DNA from: CAYSXY01 sp964435165
GTDB lineage: Bacteria; Pseudomonadota; Alphaproteobacteria; Rickettsiales; RI-342
Assembly: GCA_964435165.1 (NCBI GenBank)
Contig: CAYSXY010000028.1
Location: 1 to 26,200, forward strand
Length of the DNA: 26,200 bases
Direction: 5' to 3'
In this document: one piece after another, positions 1-7,045 of the stretch
Position numbering within the stretch: the first letter of the stretch is position 1
How the letters are laid out: every line of letters starts with the position of its first letter
Notes under the pieces: model-generated
Databases searched by the model: none
What the model was told of the DNA's origin: nothing
What the model saw: the letters and a program-made list of their open reading frames with translations, nothing else
Program-made: the position numbers and the translations under genes

Positions 1-68
1 CTAAATGCCCTCTTAAAACAATAAAATCGTTAAAAGACTTTAAACAGGCTCTAAGAAGTATCCACAGA

Positions 69-902
69 CTACATCAGGTGAAGTAGCGCATCCAGCGAGG
101 CGTGATCCAATGACGCCGCCGCTACGGCGCGTGTGGCCGGTTTGGCGCGATACGCCACGCCCAGCCCTGCAGCCTGCAACATCGGAATATCATTCGCCCC
201 ATCGCCTATCGCCAGCACTTGTTCAGATGCAATACCGAGCGCTGCACATTGATTTTCGAGCTGTTCCTGCTTCGTTTCTTTACCTAAAATCGGCCGTTCC
301 ACCTCACCGGTCAACACGCCACCCGCTACCTTCAGGTGATTGGCATAATGGTCATGGAATCCCAGTACCTCCGACACTCGCCAGGTGAAATAGGTAAAGC
401 CACCGGACACCAACACGCAGCGTGCACCCCGTGCGCGCATGCCCTGCACCAACGCCTTTGCTCCGGCTGAAAAGGTAATGCGTTTATCGAACACCTCCTG
501 TAGTGCCGACTCCGGCAAGCCTTTGAGCAACGCCACACGCTCCTCTAATGCGGATTCAAAATCCAGCTCACCGCGCATCGCGTGTTCCGTAATCTCTGCC
601 ACTTTGGGCTTAATGCCGAGCATATCAGCCATCTCGTCAATACATTCCTGCTCAATCATGGTCGAATCCATGTCGCACATCAGCAGCTTGATCTGGGGTG
701 CATCGGCTGCCCGCACCACCACATCGCACCCGGTAAAACGGTCACTGTAGGTCTGACGCAATATCGCGGGCATGTCAGCAGCAGCGCGAAAGCGCATAGC
801 GGCGCCCTCTTCAAGCCATTGCCATGCATCAAGCGAATCAAAAGAGGTTTCCGATAACTTTGCCTCAGGGCCAGCCAGCACATACACATGATAATCTGTC
901 AT
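69..902 (-). CDS. serB: Phosphoserine phosphatase SerB
   Basis: SerB hydrolyses O-phosphoserine to serine, the last step of phosphorylated serine biosynthesis, in the cytosol. The HAD signature is complete: DMDST at residues 77-81 supplies the nucleophile and acid/base aspartates, SGGF at 166-169 is motif II, GKETK around 207-211 holds the motif III lysine, and GDGAND at 233-238 is motif IV. Residues 1-70 are the small N-terminal domain seen in long SerB proteins. The frame is open up to 1022, but I chose the ATG at 902: it gives a 277-residue product beginning MTDYHVYVLAG, and an AGGTG ribosome-binding site lies just upstream on the minus strand. The longer start would run into miaA. It is divergent from miaA, with a shared region of about 125 bp. 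Confidence 0.95.
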   Translation of the reverse strand: MTDYHVYVLAGPEAKLSETSFDSLDAWQWLEEGAAMRFRAAADMPAILRQTYSDRFTGCDVVVRAADAPQIKLLMCDMDSTMIEQECIDEMADMLGIKPKVAEITEHAMRGELDFESALEERVALLKGLPESALQEVFDKRITFSAGAKALVQGMRARGARCVLVSGGFTYFTWRVSEVLGFHDHYANHLKVAGGVLTGEVERPILGKETKQEQLENQCAALGIASEQVLAIGDGANDIPMLQAAGLGVAYRAKPATRAVAAASLDHASLDALLHLM

Positions 903-1027
903 CAAAAAACACCTGTTTTCAACGCTCAAAGCGGTCTCGCTTGACCGGATTGCCAAGGCCTGTCTTATATCGGCAAGTGTCCTGCCAGCGCAACGATTGA
1001 TCACATAATGCCTTGCTAACAACAGCT

Positions 1028-1972
1028 ATGTCCCAAAAAATTCTCATGCTTGCCGGGCCCACCGCCAGTGGTAAAAGCGCCCTGGCGCTGGACGTAGCCG
1101 ATGAGCTGACCGGCAAGAGCTATCGCCCTTCCATCATCAATGCGGATAGCAAACAGGTCTATCGAGAATTGCGTATCCTCTCCGCCCGCCCAACGGTGGA
1201 AGAAGAAGCGCGTCACCCTCACCACCTTTACGGCTTTTTGCCCGCTGCTACGGCCTGCTCGGCCGGTATCTGGCTCAACGCTGCCTGCGATATCATACGC
1301 CGGTGTTTCGCCAACGATCAACTACCGATTCTGGTCGGTGGCACCGGCATGTATCTGCAATGCCTGCAACACGGAATAGCCGCCATACCGGACATCGCCG
1401 CAGATATTCGCGCCAAAGGGCAGGCATTGCTGGATGAACTGGGCACCGATGCGTTTGCCGCCCAACTACTCGCACGCGATCCACAGCTGATTGAGCAGAT
1501 TGATCATCGAAACCCGGCCCGCCTCCTTCGCGCCTGGGAAGTGCTGGAACAGACAGGCCGTTCTATGATCGACTGGCATGCTGAGACCACTCCGCCCTTA
1601 CCAACCGCCGCCTTTCACTCATTTGCCTTACTGCCGACCAACCGTGATTGGCTCTACGCACGCATCAACAGCCGTGTACCAGAAATGATAGAAGAAGGTG
1701 CATTAGAGGAAGTGAACGCATTACGCGAACAAACACTTGATCCATCGCTTCCTGCCATGCGTGCCCATGGAGTAGGGGCATTCAGCCAGCATTTGGATGG
1801 GCTGATGACGCTGGATGAAGCCGTCGCTTACACCCAGCAGGAAACCCGTCATTACGCCAAGCGGCAATATACCTGGCTGCGTGGTCAATGGGCAAATGCT
1901 GACAGACTAACCCCTGATGATACGCCGCGAGAGGAGATGGTGGAATACATCGTGAATCACGTGACAATGTGA
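1028..1972 (+). CDS. miaA: tRNA dimethylallyltransferase MiaA
   Basis: MiaA transfers a dimethylallyl group to N6 of A37 in tRNAs that read UNN codons. From the ATG at 1028 the protein is 314 residues, normal for the family. The P-loop GPTASGKS is at residues 10-17, the conserved NADSKQVY element at about 38-45, and GGTGMYL at 104-110. The tRNA-binding insertion and the C-terminal segment with HYAKRQYTWLR are also recognisable. An in-frame ATG at 1013 would add five residues; neither start has a strong Shine-Dalgarno, and 1028 matches the usual family N-terminus better. The serB-miaA divergent pair and the ilvB gene downstream show an ordinary housekeeping neighbourhood. Confidence 0.95.
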   Translation: MSQKILMLAGPTASGKSALALDVADELTGKSYRPSIINADSKQVYRELRILSARPTVEEEARHPHHLYGFLPAATACSAGIWLNAACDIIRRCFANDQLPILVGGTGMYLQCLQHGIAAIPDIAADIRAKGQALLDELGTDAFAAQLLARDPQLIEQIDHRNPARLLRAWEVLEQTGRSMIDWHAETTPPLPTAAFHSFALLPTNRDWLYARINSRVPEMIEEGALEEVNALREQTLDPSLPAMRAHGVGAFSQHLDGLMTLDEAVAYTQQETRHYAKRQYTWLRGQWANADRLTPDDTPREEMVEYIVNHVTM

Positions 1973-1992
1973 TGCCTAAGCCACCCTTGGCA

Positions 1993-2064
1993 ATGTCGTG
2001 CTTTTGGGCTATAAGCCATCCTCTTGTTATTGCGCCGCAATGCGTGGAGCATGAATCGCAGTAA
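1993..2064 (+). CDS. Candidate leader peptide upstream of ilvB
   Basis: A 23-codon frame starts with ATG at 1993 and ends with TAA at 2062-2064, so its stop shares one base with the ilvB ATG (TAATG). Residues 7-14 read I-S-H-P-L-V-I-A and a later V follows, so five of 23 codons are Ile, Leu or Val. A small perfect hairpin (ATTGCG/CGCAAT, 2029-2041) lies in its second half. This arrangement would allow translational coupling or a branched-chain leader mechanism. However, there is no clear ribosome-binding site, the Ile/Leu/Val run is short, and no U-tract terminator follows, so it may be chance. Confidence 0.25.
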   Translation: MSCFWAISHPLVIAPQCVEHESQ

Positions 2065-3854
2065 TGCAAAAAGAGAGGGCGGAACAGCCTGTGGCAGCAG
2101 ACACCGAGCAAGATCAGATAACCGGAGCGGAAATCATCATCCGCGCCTTGCTTGATCAGGGCGTTGAAGTTATTTTTGGCTATCCTGGCGGGGCCGTATT
2201 GCCGCTCTATGATGCATTATTTCGCCAAAACCACCTCAAGCATATATTGGTGCGTCACGAGCAAGGAGCGGTCCACGCCGCCGAAGGCTATGCCCGCTCA
2301 ACGGGCAAAATCGGCGCGGTGCTGGTCACATCCGGCCCCGGAGCCACCAACACAATTACTGGCCTCACCGATGCGTTGATGGACTCGATTCCCGTGCTGG
2401 TCGTCAGTGGGCAAGTACCGTCCTACATGATTGGTAACGACGCCTTTCAGGAGGCTGATATCACCGGCATCACCCGGCCCTGCACCAAGCATAATTACCT
2501 GGTGAAAGATGCCGCTGATCTCTCCCGCACTATTCATGAAGCCGCCAATATCTGTCGCTCTGGCCGACCAGGTCCGGTAGTGGTGGATATTCCCAAAGAT
2601 GTGCAGGCCGCCAAGGCAGAATATCAGGATTTCAGCACCTATCAGCGCCCATCCTATCAGATTCGTCGTGAGCCGGATGGAGCCGCCATTGACCGCGCTG
2701 TTGCCGCCATGGCAACCGCCACTCGCCCGATCATCTACACCGGCGGCGGCGTGATCAATGCCGGAGATAGCGCCTCAAACAAACTGCGCGAGTTGGTTCG
2801 GCTCACCGGCTTTCCCATCACCAGCACCCTCATGGGGCTTGGGGCTTTCCCGGCGGATGACAAGCTGTTTCTTGGCATGCTGGGCATGCATGGTACGCTG
2901 GAAGCGAACCTCGCCATGTATGAATGCGATGTGATGATCAATATCGGCGCGCGGTTTGATGACCGGGTCGTCGGGGCCGTCAGTGGCTTCTCGCCCAACT
3001 CGACAAAGATTCACATTGATATCGACCCTTCCTCAATCAACAAAACCATTCGTGCCGACATCCCCGTCATTGGCGATGCCGGCTTATGCATCGATGCGCT
3101 GATCAGGGGCTGGAAAAAAACCAAAACCCGGCCCGATGCCAAAGCGCTGGATCGCTGGTGGAAACGCTTAGAGAAATGGCGCGATATGAAATGCCTAGCC
3201 TATGACCCAAGCGGCCCCGGCATCAAACCGCAATATGCGCTGGAACGTCTCAACGCACTGACCATAGACAAAGACCCGTTCGTCACCACCGATGTTGGCC
3301 AACACCAGATGTGGACGGCGCAATTTATTGAATTTCTCAAACCGCGGCGCTGGATGACCTCCGGCGGCCTCGGCACCATGGGCTACGGCTTGCCGGCAGC
3401 GCTCGGCACCCAGATTGCCGATCCTAAACGTCTGGTGGTGTGCATCAGCGGCGATGCATCGATCATGATGAACATTCAGGAATTGGCGACACTTTGCCAA
3501 TATGGCCAGCCGGTGAAGCTGATTATTTTGAATAATGGTTATATGGGCATGGTACGCCAGTGGCAGGAAATGTTCCACGGCGAGCGCTATTCACAAAGCT
3601 ATTTCGACTCGGTGCCGGATTTTGTCAAACTGGCAGAATCCTTCCGCATCAAAGGCCTGCGCGCCACACGCAAAGATGAAGTGGACAGCATCATTGAAGA
3701 AATGCTGGCCCATGACGGCCCGGTGGTGGTTGATATGGTCGTCGAAGAGCAGGAAAATGTCTACCCAATGATTCCCGCCGGTGCCAGCCACAATGATATT
3801 GTGCTCGGCCCGGGCCGCCAACTTGAACTGAACGACGAACAGGCATTGCCATGA
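2064..3854 (+). CDS. ilvB: Acetolactate synthase, large catalytic subunit
   Basis: This thiamine-diphosphate enzyme condenses pyruvate with pyruvate or 2-oxobutyrate, the committed step to valine, leucine and isoleucine. The 596-residue length fits the family. The N-terminal PYR domain shows GYPGGAVLPLYD (39-50) and the catalytic glutamate in RHEQGAVHAAEG (E66). The central domain spans about 205-350. The C-terminal ThDP domain carries GDASIMMNIQELATL from residue 463, ending in the NN pair at 490-491, the metal/diphosphate-binding motif (GDA here in place of the usual GDG). Residues 1-18 are a variable extension. Its stop overlaps the next ATG by four bases (ATGA at 3851-3854), so it heads a coupled unit with the small unknown gene and ilvN. 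Confidence 0.96.
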   Translation: MQKERAEQPVAADTEQDQITGAEIIIRALLDQGVEVIFGYPGGAVLPLYDALFRQNHLKHILVRHEQGAVHAAEGYARSTGKIGAVLVTSGPGATNTITGLTDALMDSIPVLVVSGQVPSYMIGNDAFQEADITGITRPCTKHNYLVKDAADLSRTIHEAANICRSGRPGPVVVDIPKDVQAAKAEYQDFSTYQRPSYQIRREPDGAAIDRAVAAMATATRPIIYTGGGVINAGDSASNKLRELVRLTGFPITSTLMGLGAFPADDKLFLGMLGMHGTLEANLAMYECDVMINIGARFDDRVVGAVSGFSPNSTKIHIDIDPSSINKTIRADIPVIGDAGLCIDALIRGWKKTKTRPDAKALDRWWKRLEKWRDMKCLAYDPSGPGIKPQYALERLNALTIDKDPFVTTDVGQHQMWTAQFIEFLKPRRWMTSGGLGTMGYGLPAALGTQIADPKRLVVCISGDASIMMNIQELATLCQYGQPVKLIILNNGYMGMVRQWQEMFHGERYSQSYFDSVPDFVKLAESFRIKGLRATRKDEVDSIIEEMLAHDGPVVVDMVVEEQENVYPMIPAGASHNDIVLGPGRQLELNDEQALP

Positions 3855-4375
3855 CAGCACGCACCTTCCCCAAACTCCGCTCCATTACGCTGGAACTGAC
3901 GCCGGATCGCAATTCCGGCTTTGCCCTGTATATGGAAACGGAGGATAAAGGCGTCCACTGGTCACAGCGTGGCATTGTCAACCCGCTGCGCCTCTTAGAT
4001 AAGTGCCTGCGCGGGGCGCATGAGGATTTTCCGGTCATCATCCCCAGCGTGCTACCGGCCTTCACTCTGGTGGTTCCATCGAATTTTTACAATGCCCTGC
4101 CGCGCAGTGACGAGCTACTCACCTCCGGCACCGTGAAGGAAATCGAGAAAAAACTTGATATGGCGCTGGATTCCAGCCTGGATGCCAATGGCAAGGTGCA
4201 GCACAGCCATCGCGGCGAGGCAGAAGTCAGCTTTTACCATGTGCAGCCAGAGGCACTGCTCCATGCGCTGACCCCACTGTTCAAAAAACTGGGGCTGGTG
4301 CAGCAGGCACGCAGCGTGGCGAAACAACAGCGCCGCAAGCCATCGGCCAAACCACGCACCGAGCCCACCTCATGA
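3851..4375 (+). CDS. Unrecognised 174-residue protein inside the ilvB-ilvN unit
   Basis: I do not recognise this protein. It is almost certainly real: its ATG overlaps the ilvB stop (ATGA, 3851-3854) and its own stop overlaps the ilvN ATG in the same way (ATGA, 4372-4375), so it is translationally coupled on both sides. Codon use matches its neighbours. The sequence has no signal peptide or membrane segment. Residues 8-30 look like a beta-strand pair (SITLELTPDRNSGFALYME), the middle is mixed alpha/beta, and the tail from about 157 is basic and low-complexity (KQQRRKPSAKPRTEPTS). Its position suggests a role tied to acetolactate synthase, such as assembly or regulation, but that is inference from context only. 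Confidence 0.85.
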   Translation: MTARTFPKLRSITLELTPDRNSGFALYMETEDKGVHWSQRGIVNPLRLLDKCLRGAHEDFPVIIPSVLPAFTLVVPSNFYNALPRSDELLTSGTVKEIEKKLDMALDSSLDANGKVQHSHRGEAEVSFYHVQPEALLHALTPLFKKLGLVQQARSVAKQQRRKPSAKPRTEPTS

Positions 4376-5004
4376 CCGGCCTGCACCTCACGCCGGAGCT
4401 GCATCGCCGCCACACCATCTCCGTGCTGGTGGACAATGAATTTGGCGTGCTGGCACGCGTCATCGGCCTGTTTTCAGGCAGGGGATATAACATTGAGAGC
4501 CTGACCGTCTCCGAGATCGATCCCGAGTCTAAACTCTCACGCATCACCATTGTCACCTCCGGCTCAGACATGGTCGTGCAGCAAATCAAAGCCCTGCTGG
4601 AGCGGCTGGTACCAGTGCACAGGGTGATGGACCTCACCACCGCCGGGGAACATGTGGAGCGCGAACTGGCCATGGTGAAAGTCGTCAATGATGGGGATGA
4701 CCGCGTCGAGGCGCTGCGCATTGCTGATATTTTCCGTGCCCGTGTGGTCGATGCCACGGCCGATAGCTTTGTCTTTGAAATGACCGGCAATGCCAAAAAA
4801 ATCAGCGCCTTTATTGATTTGATGAAACCACTCGGCATGGCCGAAGTGGTACGCACCGGGGTCATTGGCATCATGCGTGGCACCGACACCATCCACACCA
4901 TGGGTGAGGTCGACCCCACCGCCCGCACCCCCAATCCATATGTCAACAACACGGTGGAAGACGGCGCCTCGGCCACAGCACTGGCTGAGGATGAGGCTGC
5001 ATAG
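4372..5004 (+). CDS. ilvN: Acetolactate synthase, small regulatory subunit
   Basis: The regulatory subunit binds the IlvB catalytic subunit, raises its activity and gives feedback inhibition by valine. The N-terminal ACT domain is clear at about residues 14-88: HTISVLVDNEFGVLARVIGLF followed by GRGYNIESLTV. A second ALS_ss_C domain covers about 95-175, with FRARVVDATADSFVFEMTG typical of the family. The 210-residue length is somewhat above the common 160-190 because of an N-terminal extension and an acidic, alanine-rich tail. The ATG overlaps the stop of the preceding small gene. No further gene follows for about 680 bp; a candidate terminator lies about 190 bp downstream. Confidence 0.95.
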   Translation: MTGLHLTPELHRRHTISVLVDNEFGVLARVIGLFSGRGYNIESLTVSEIDPESKLSRITIVTSGSDMVVQQIKALLERLVPVHRVMDLTTAGEHVERELAMVKVVNDGDDRVEALRIADIFRARVVDATADSFVFEMTGNAKKISAFIDLMKPLGMAEVVRTGVIGIMRGTDTIHTMGEVDPTARTPNPYVNNTVEDGASATALAEDEAA

Positions 5005-5050
5005 ACTACCCCTCCCATCATAGGCTATCGACCAATATCCCAAAAAGCAT

Positions 5051-5078
5051 GTCATTCGCCGGTTCGACTGGCGAATCC
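5051..5078. repeat. REP-like palindrome, GTCATTCGCC type
   Basis: GTCATTCGCC and GGCGAATCC form a hairpin with ATTCGCC/GGCGAAT as the stem. The same stem occurs in opposite orientation at 7696-7723. It belongs to a set of short palindromes in this region that nearly all begin with GTCA(T/C). Confidence 0.7.
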
Positions 5079-5180
5079 AGTAACATAGATTCATTCGAGC
5101 CAAGCCGAGACGACTGACCAATATAAAACGCGCCATCTCCGCGAAGATGAGGATCATTCAGTCAGATAAAGAAAGCCTTC

Positions 5181-5209
5181 TGTCATTGCCGGGCGTGCCC
5201 CGGCAATCC
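5181..5209. repeat. REP-like palindrome, GTCATTGCCGGG type
   Basis: The stem ATTGCCGGG pairs with the CCCGGCAAT arm (one C bulged), with a loop of about four bases. It begins with TGTCAT like its neighbours but has a different stem sequence. It partly overlaps the candidate terminator described next. Confidence 0.7.
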
Positions 5210-5246
5210 ATATGGGGCGGTGTGATGACACGCCGGGCGTTTTTTC
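5196..5246 (+). terminator. Candidate Rho-independent terminator after ilvN
   Basis: On the plus strand, GGCGGTGT (5216-5223) can pair with ACACGCC (5229-5235) with one bulge. Alternatively, GCCCCGGC further upstream can pair with GCCGGGC. Both end close to the run of six T at 5240-5245. This would end the ilvB-ilvN transcript and would use repeat sequence as the stem. It is moderately supported because two alternative stems compete. Confidence 0.5.
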
Positions 5247-5256
5247 ATATATTTTT

Positions 5257-5283
5257 GTCATGCCTGCGCAGGCAGGCATCTCC
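5257..5283. repeat. REP-like palindrome, GTCATGCCTGCG type
   Basis: ATGCCTGCG and its partner CAGGCAT form a hairpin: GTCATGCCTGCGCAGGCAGG then CATCTCC. Copies of the same class lie at 6370-6396, 6643-6668 and, inverted, at 6426-6453. Confidence 0.75.
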
Positions 5284-5316
5284 ATCGCCACTTAACAAAA
5301 CTCCGGCAATAAATGT

Positions 5317-5466
5317 GGCACGCCGGGCCTGCTGCCCCGGCTACTGATATGACAGTAACGTAGATTCTGGATAGCCTCGCCTACTGCCTCGGCTTCCGGA
5401 ATGACAATGAGGGTGAATCATCATCCTGAGCGCAGCGGCAGCAGCCGCGCAGCCGAAGGAGCCATG
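5317..5466. repeat. Composite direct repeat, copy 1
   Basis: This 150-bp block recurs at 6700-6860. The first 39 bp (5317-5355, GGCACGCC to GACAG) are identical in both copies. Next comes a shared segment with GGATAGCCTCGCCTACT and GGCTTCCGGAATGACAATGA, then a GTCATCCTGAGCG-type palindrome ending in GCCGAAGGA. Copy 2 has about ten extra bases after position 39. A diverged partial copy of the first two parts is at about 6240-6350. Confidence 0.85.
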
Positions 5467-5481
5467 CCTCCTCCTGCTTGC

Positions 5482-5502
5482 GGGGGGGGGGGGGGGGGGG
5501 GG
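5482..5502. repeat. 21-G homopolymer tract
   Basis: Twenty-one consecutive G follow a C at 5481 and precede AGGGAATG. The tract lies between two palindromic repeats and not inside a gene I would call real. Such tracts can vary in length by slippage in vivo, but they are also a common site of sequencing and consensus error, so the exact count should not be trusted. Confidence 0.9.
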
Positions 5503-5530
5503 AGGGAATGATACGCTAAGGTCAATAAGC

Positions 5531-5570
5531 TCATCCTGAGTGACAGAAAGTGGAGCCGAAGGGCCTATGG
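5531..5570. repeat. Palindromic repeat, TCATCCTGAG type
   Basis: TCATCCTGAGTGACAGAAAG followed by TGGAGCCGAAGGG. It is a variant of the repeat class seen at 5421-5466, 6520-6564, 6813-6860 and 7741-7780, closest to the 7741 copy (GACACGAAGTGGAGCCGAAGG). Confidence 0.75.
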
Positions 5571-5623
5571 CGCGTACAAGCCACAGCTCAGCATAAAATT
5601 TGAAAAACAAGCCCCACAAAGCA

Positions 5624-5653
5624 CAACACCGCTCACTTTCGTGAACGGTGTTG
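5624..5653 (-). terminator. Candidate terminator for the 124-residue membrane protein gene
   Basis: On the minus strand, CAACACCGTTCAC pairs with GTGAGCGGTGTTG around a GAAA tetraloop, with one mismatch. It is about 30 bp past the stop of the gene at 5686-6060. The following sequence is T-rich but a clear T-run comes only about 15 bases later, so this may instead be an mRNA-stabilising hairpin. Confidence 0.5.
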
Positions 5654-5685
5654 GCATGGGCTGACCGGATGTCAGGCAATCAAGA

Positions 5686-6060
5686 TTAGTTCCAACTGCC
5701 CCCAATGCTATTCCATGCATCATCTTTCATGCGACGACGCTCTTGAAGCGTTGGCGTATTTTTTGCTCGTTCGGCTTGCAATTCAGCTTCTTTGATATCA
5801 TCGTATTCTTGTTTCAGTATAGCATAAGTATACCATATGCTGACACTGAAAAGAATAACTAGATAGACTGCCAGTGGCGTTGCCATCATGACAGTTTCCT
5901 CAATTACCAGCGAGCCAACCTCAAGGGGTGCGGCAATGCTGACAATACCTCCAAGTGGCAAGCTTACCACGAGGAAGAAGAAACCGACCTTTGTCAACAG
6001 AGCAAGTTTGAGCGCATTTACAACGACAGTCACAGGGGACACGAGAACCTTAATAGTCAT
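5686..6060 (-). CDS. Small membrane protein of unknown function (124 residues)
   Basis: I do not recognise the family. The start at 6060 is strongly supported by GGAGGT about five bases upstream; the longer open frame to 6153 has no such site. Residues about 8-50 and 57-82 are hydrophobic and should form at least two membrane segments (for example VGFFFLVVSLPLGGIVSIAA and AVYLVILFSVSIWYTYAIL). Residues 84-124 are charged and probably a cytoplasmic helix (KQEYDDIKEAELQAERAK). It stands alone, in minus orientation against the ilv genes, within repeat-rich DNA, with a stable hairpin after its stop. The good ribosome-binding site and the amphipathic tail argue for a real gene and not a chance frame. 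Confidence 0.7.
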   Translation of the reverse strand: MTIKVLVSPVTVVVNALKLALLTKVGFFFLVVSLPLGGIVSIAAPLEVGSLVIEETVMMATPLAVYLVILFSVSIWYTYAILKQEYDDIKEAELQAERAKNTPTLQERRRMKDDAWNSIGGSWN

Positions 6061-6252
6061 GTAGCACCTCCAATTTGTGCCTATTTTACAGATATAAAAA
6101 AGGTTCAGTTTCAGAATATCATGGAGTTCTTGGCAAATTCTTATCAACTGCATGAAGATTTCATGACAATGGCTATTTTATAAATACATAGCAGTTGCTT
6201 AGAGGCGCGCAGACTGCGGCACCGCAACATGGGGCAGCAATGTGGCACGCCA

Positions 6253-6315
6253 GGCCTGCTTGCCCGACTACTAAAAGGGTGCGGGCCTTTTGATAGGTGG
6301 ATTCCGGATAGCCTC
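6253..6315. repeat. 63-bp inverted repeat, left copy
   Basis: This segment is the reverse complement of 7608-7670 with only two mismatches (61 of 63). It contains an internal short palindrome, AAAGGGTGCGGGCCTTT. It lies within a diverged relative of the composite repeat found at 5317 and 6700. Confidence 0.9.
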
Positions 6316-6369
6316 GTTTACTAACTCGGTTTCCGGAATGACAAAGAAGACCTACAGACCAACGTTATT

Positions 6370-6396
6370 GTCACTCCTGCGAAGGCAGGAGTCTCT
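6370..6396. repeat. REP-like palindrome, CTCCTGCGAAGGCAGGAG type
   Basis: GTCACTCCTGCGAAGGCAGG followed by AGTCTC. The stem ACTCCTGC pairs with GCAGGAGT. It is in the same class as 5257-5283, with compensating changes in both arms, which suggests the hairpin is maintained. Confidence 0.75.
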
Positions 6397-6425
6397 GTAT
6401 CCATAGGTTCAAGGCTATATTGAAC

Positions 6426-6453
6426 AGAGATACCCGCCTGCGCGGGTATGACA
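6426..6453. repeat. REP-like palindrome, inverted copy
   Basis: GAGATACCCGCCTGCGCGGG followed by TATGACA. The stem TACCCGC pairs with GCGGGTA. It ends in ATGACA, the reverse complement of the TGTCAT that begins the other copies, so it points the opposite way to the palindrome 30 bp upstream. Confidence 0.75.
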
Positions 6454-6519
6454 ATATGCTAGTATGTTGGAGCTGGCTTTTGCGCTCAACATGACGGAAG
6501 AAGTGCCTCCTTATGAAAC

Positions 6520-6564
6520 GTCATCCTGAGCGCAGCGGCAAGGCCGCGTAGCCGAAGGATCCAT
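6520..6564. repeat. Palindromic repeat, GTCATCCTGAGCG type
   Basis: It begins GTCATCCTGAGCGCAGCGGC and ends GCCGAAGGATCCATAG, with a short GC-rich centre. The right-hand part found in the elements at 6813 and 7741 has diverged here. Confidence 0.75.
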
Positions 6565-6642
6565 AGCCCCGCACAACAAGAGCCTGAGCATATGCATGAT
6601 GGATGCATTTCTCGCGATGCTCGCCGGGCATAGCGCATCTTC

Positions 6643-6668
6643 TGTCATGCCTGCGAAGGCAGGTATCT
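6643..6668. repeat. REP-like palindrome, GTCATGCCTGCG type
   Basis: GTCATGCCTGCGAAGGCAGG followed by TATCTC. It is almost the same as the copy at 5257-5283 and has the same orientation. Confidence 0.75.
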
Positions 6669-6699
6669 CTCTTGCCATAATGACAAACGACAGCAATGA

Positions 6700-6860
6700 G
6701 GCACGCCGGGCCTGCTGCCCCGGCTACTGATATGACAGCGCCCTAGGGTAACGTAGATTCCGGATAGCCTCGCCTACTAACTCGGCTTCCGGAATGACAA
6801 TGAGGGCGAATCGTCATCCTGAGCGAAGCGGCAACAGCCGCGCAGCCGAAGGATCCATGG
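6700..6860. repeat. Composite direct repeat, copy 2
   Basis: Second copy of the block at 5317-5466 in the same orientation. The first 39 bases are identical, then about ten extra bases containing CCCTAGGG, then the GGATAGCCTCGCCTACT and TTCCGGAATGACAATGAGGG segments, then the GTCATCCTGAGCG palindrome. Confidence 0.85.
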
Positions 6861-6931
6861 CAGAGCATAATATAAGCCTCTGAATATTATTGAAAATGAA
6901 TGCATTGGTCGTTACACGCACTCAGCATGAC
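6813..6931. mobile_element. MITE-like element with 13-bp terminal inverted repeats
   Basis: It starts GTCATCCTGAGCG and ends CGCACTCAGCATGAC; the ends are imperfect reverse complements. The interior has GCCGAAGGATCCATGGC, then GCATAATATAAGCC, then GTTACACGCACTCAG. The element at 7741-7847 shares the same order of parts, so this 119-bp unit probably moves or is copied as a whole. It has no coding capacity. It overlaps the end of the composite repeat. Confidence 0.6.
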
Positions 6932-6976
6932 GTGTAAGTGATGGGGAACAGAAATAACACCCCATGCCCCAAAAAC

Positions 6977-7009
6977 ACAAAAGCCCCCCAAAATTCGGGA
7001 GGCTCTTGT
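6977..7009 (-). terminator. Rho-independent terminator of the 75-residue gene
   Basis: On the minus strand the stem ACAAGAGCCTCCC pairs with GGGGGGCTTTTGT (13 pairs, two G-T) around a short AT-rich loop, and is followed at once by GTTTTT. It lies about 37 bp after the stop codon of the gene at 7046-7273, which supports that gene as real. Confidence 0.8.
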
Positions 7010-7045
7010 GCTGAAGCAATGTTTCTGGTGCGTCAGGCGATAAAC

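Noticed and set aside
2029..2041. Rho-independent attenuator before ilvB
   Set aside because: The ATTGCG/CGCAAT hairpin is present but is followed by GCGTGGAGC and no T-run.
4281..5021. 246-residue minus-strand frame antisense to ilvN
   Set aside because: It is rich in serine and threonine as expected for the complement of a GC-rich gene, and ilvN on the other strand is clearly real.
5341..5679. 112-residue minus-strand frame with a run of prolines
   Set aside because: The proline run is the translated G tract and the rest is repeat sequence, with no ribosome-binding site.
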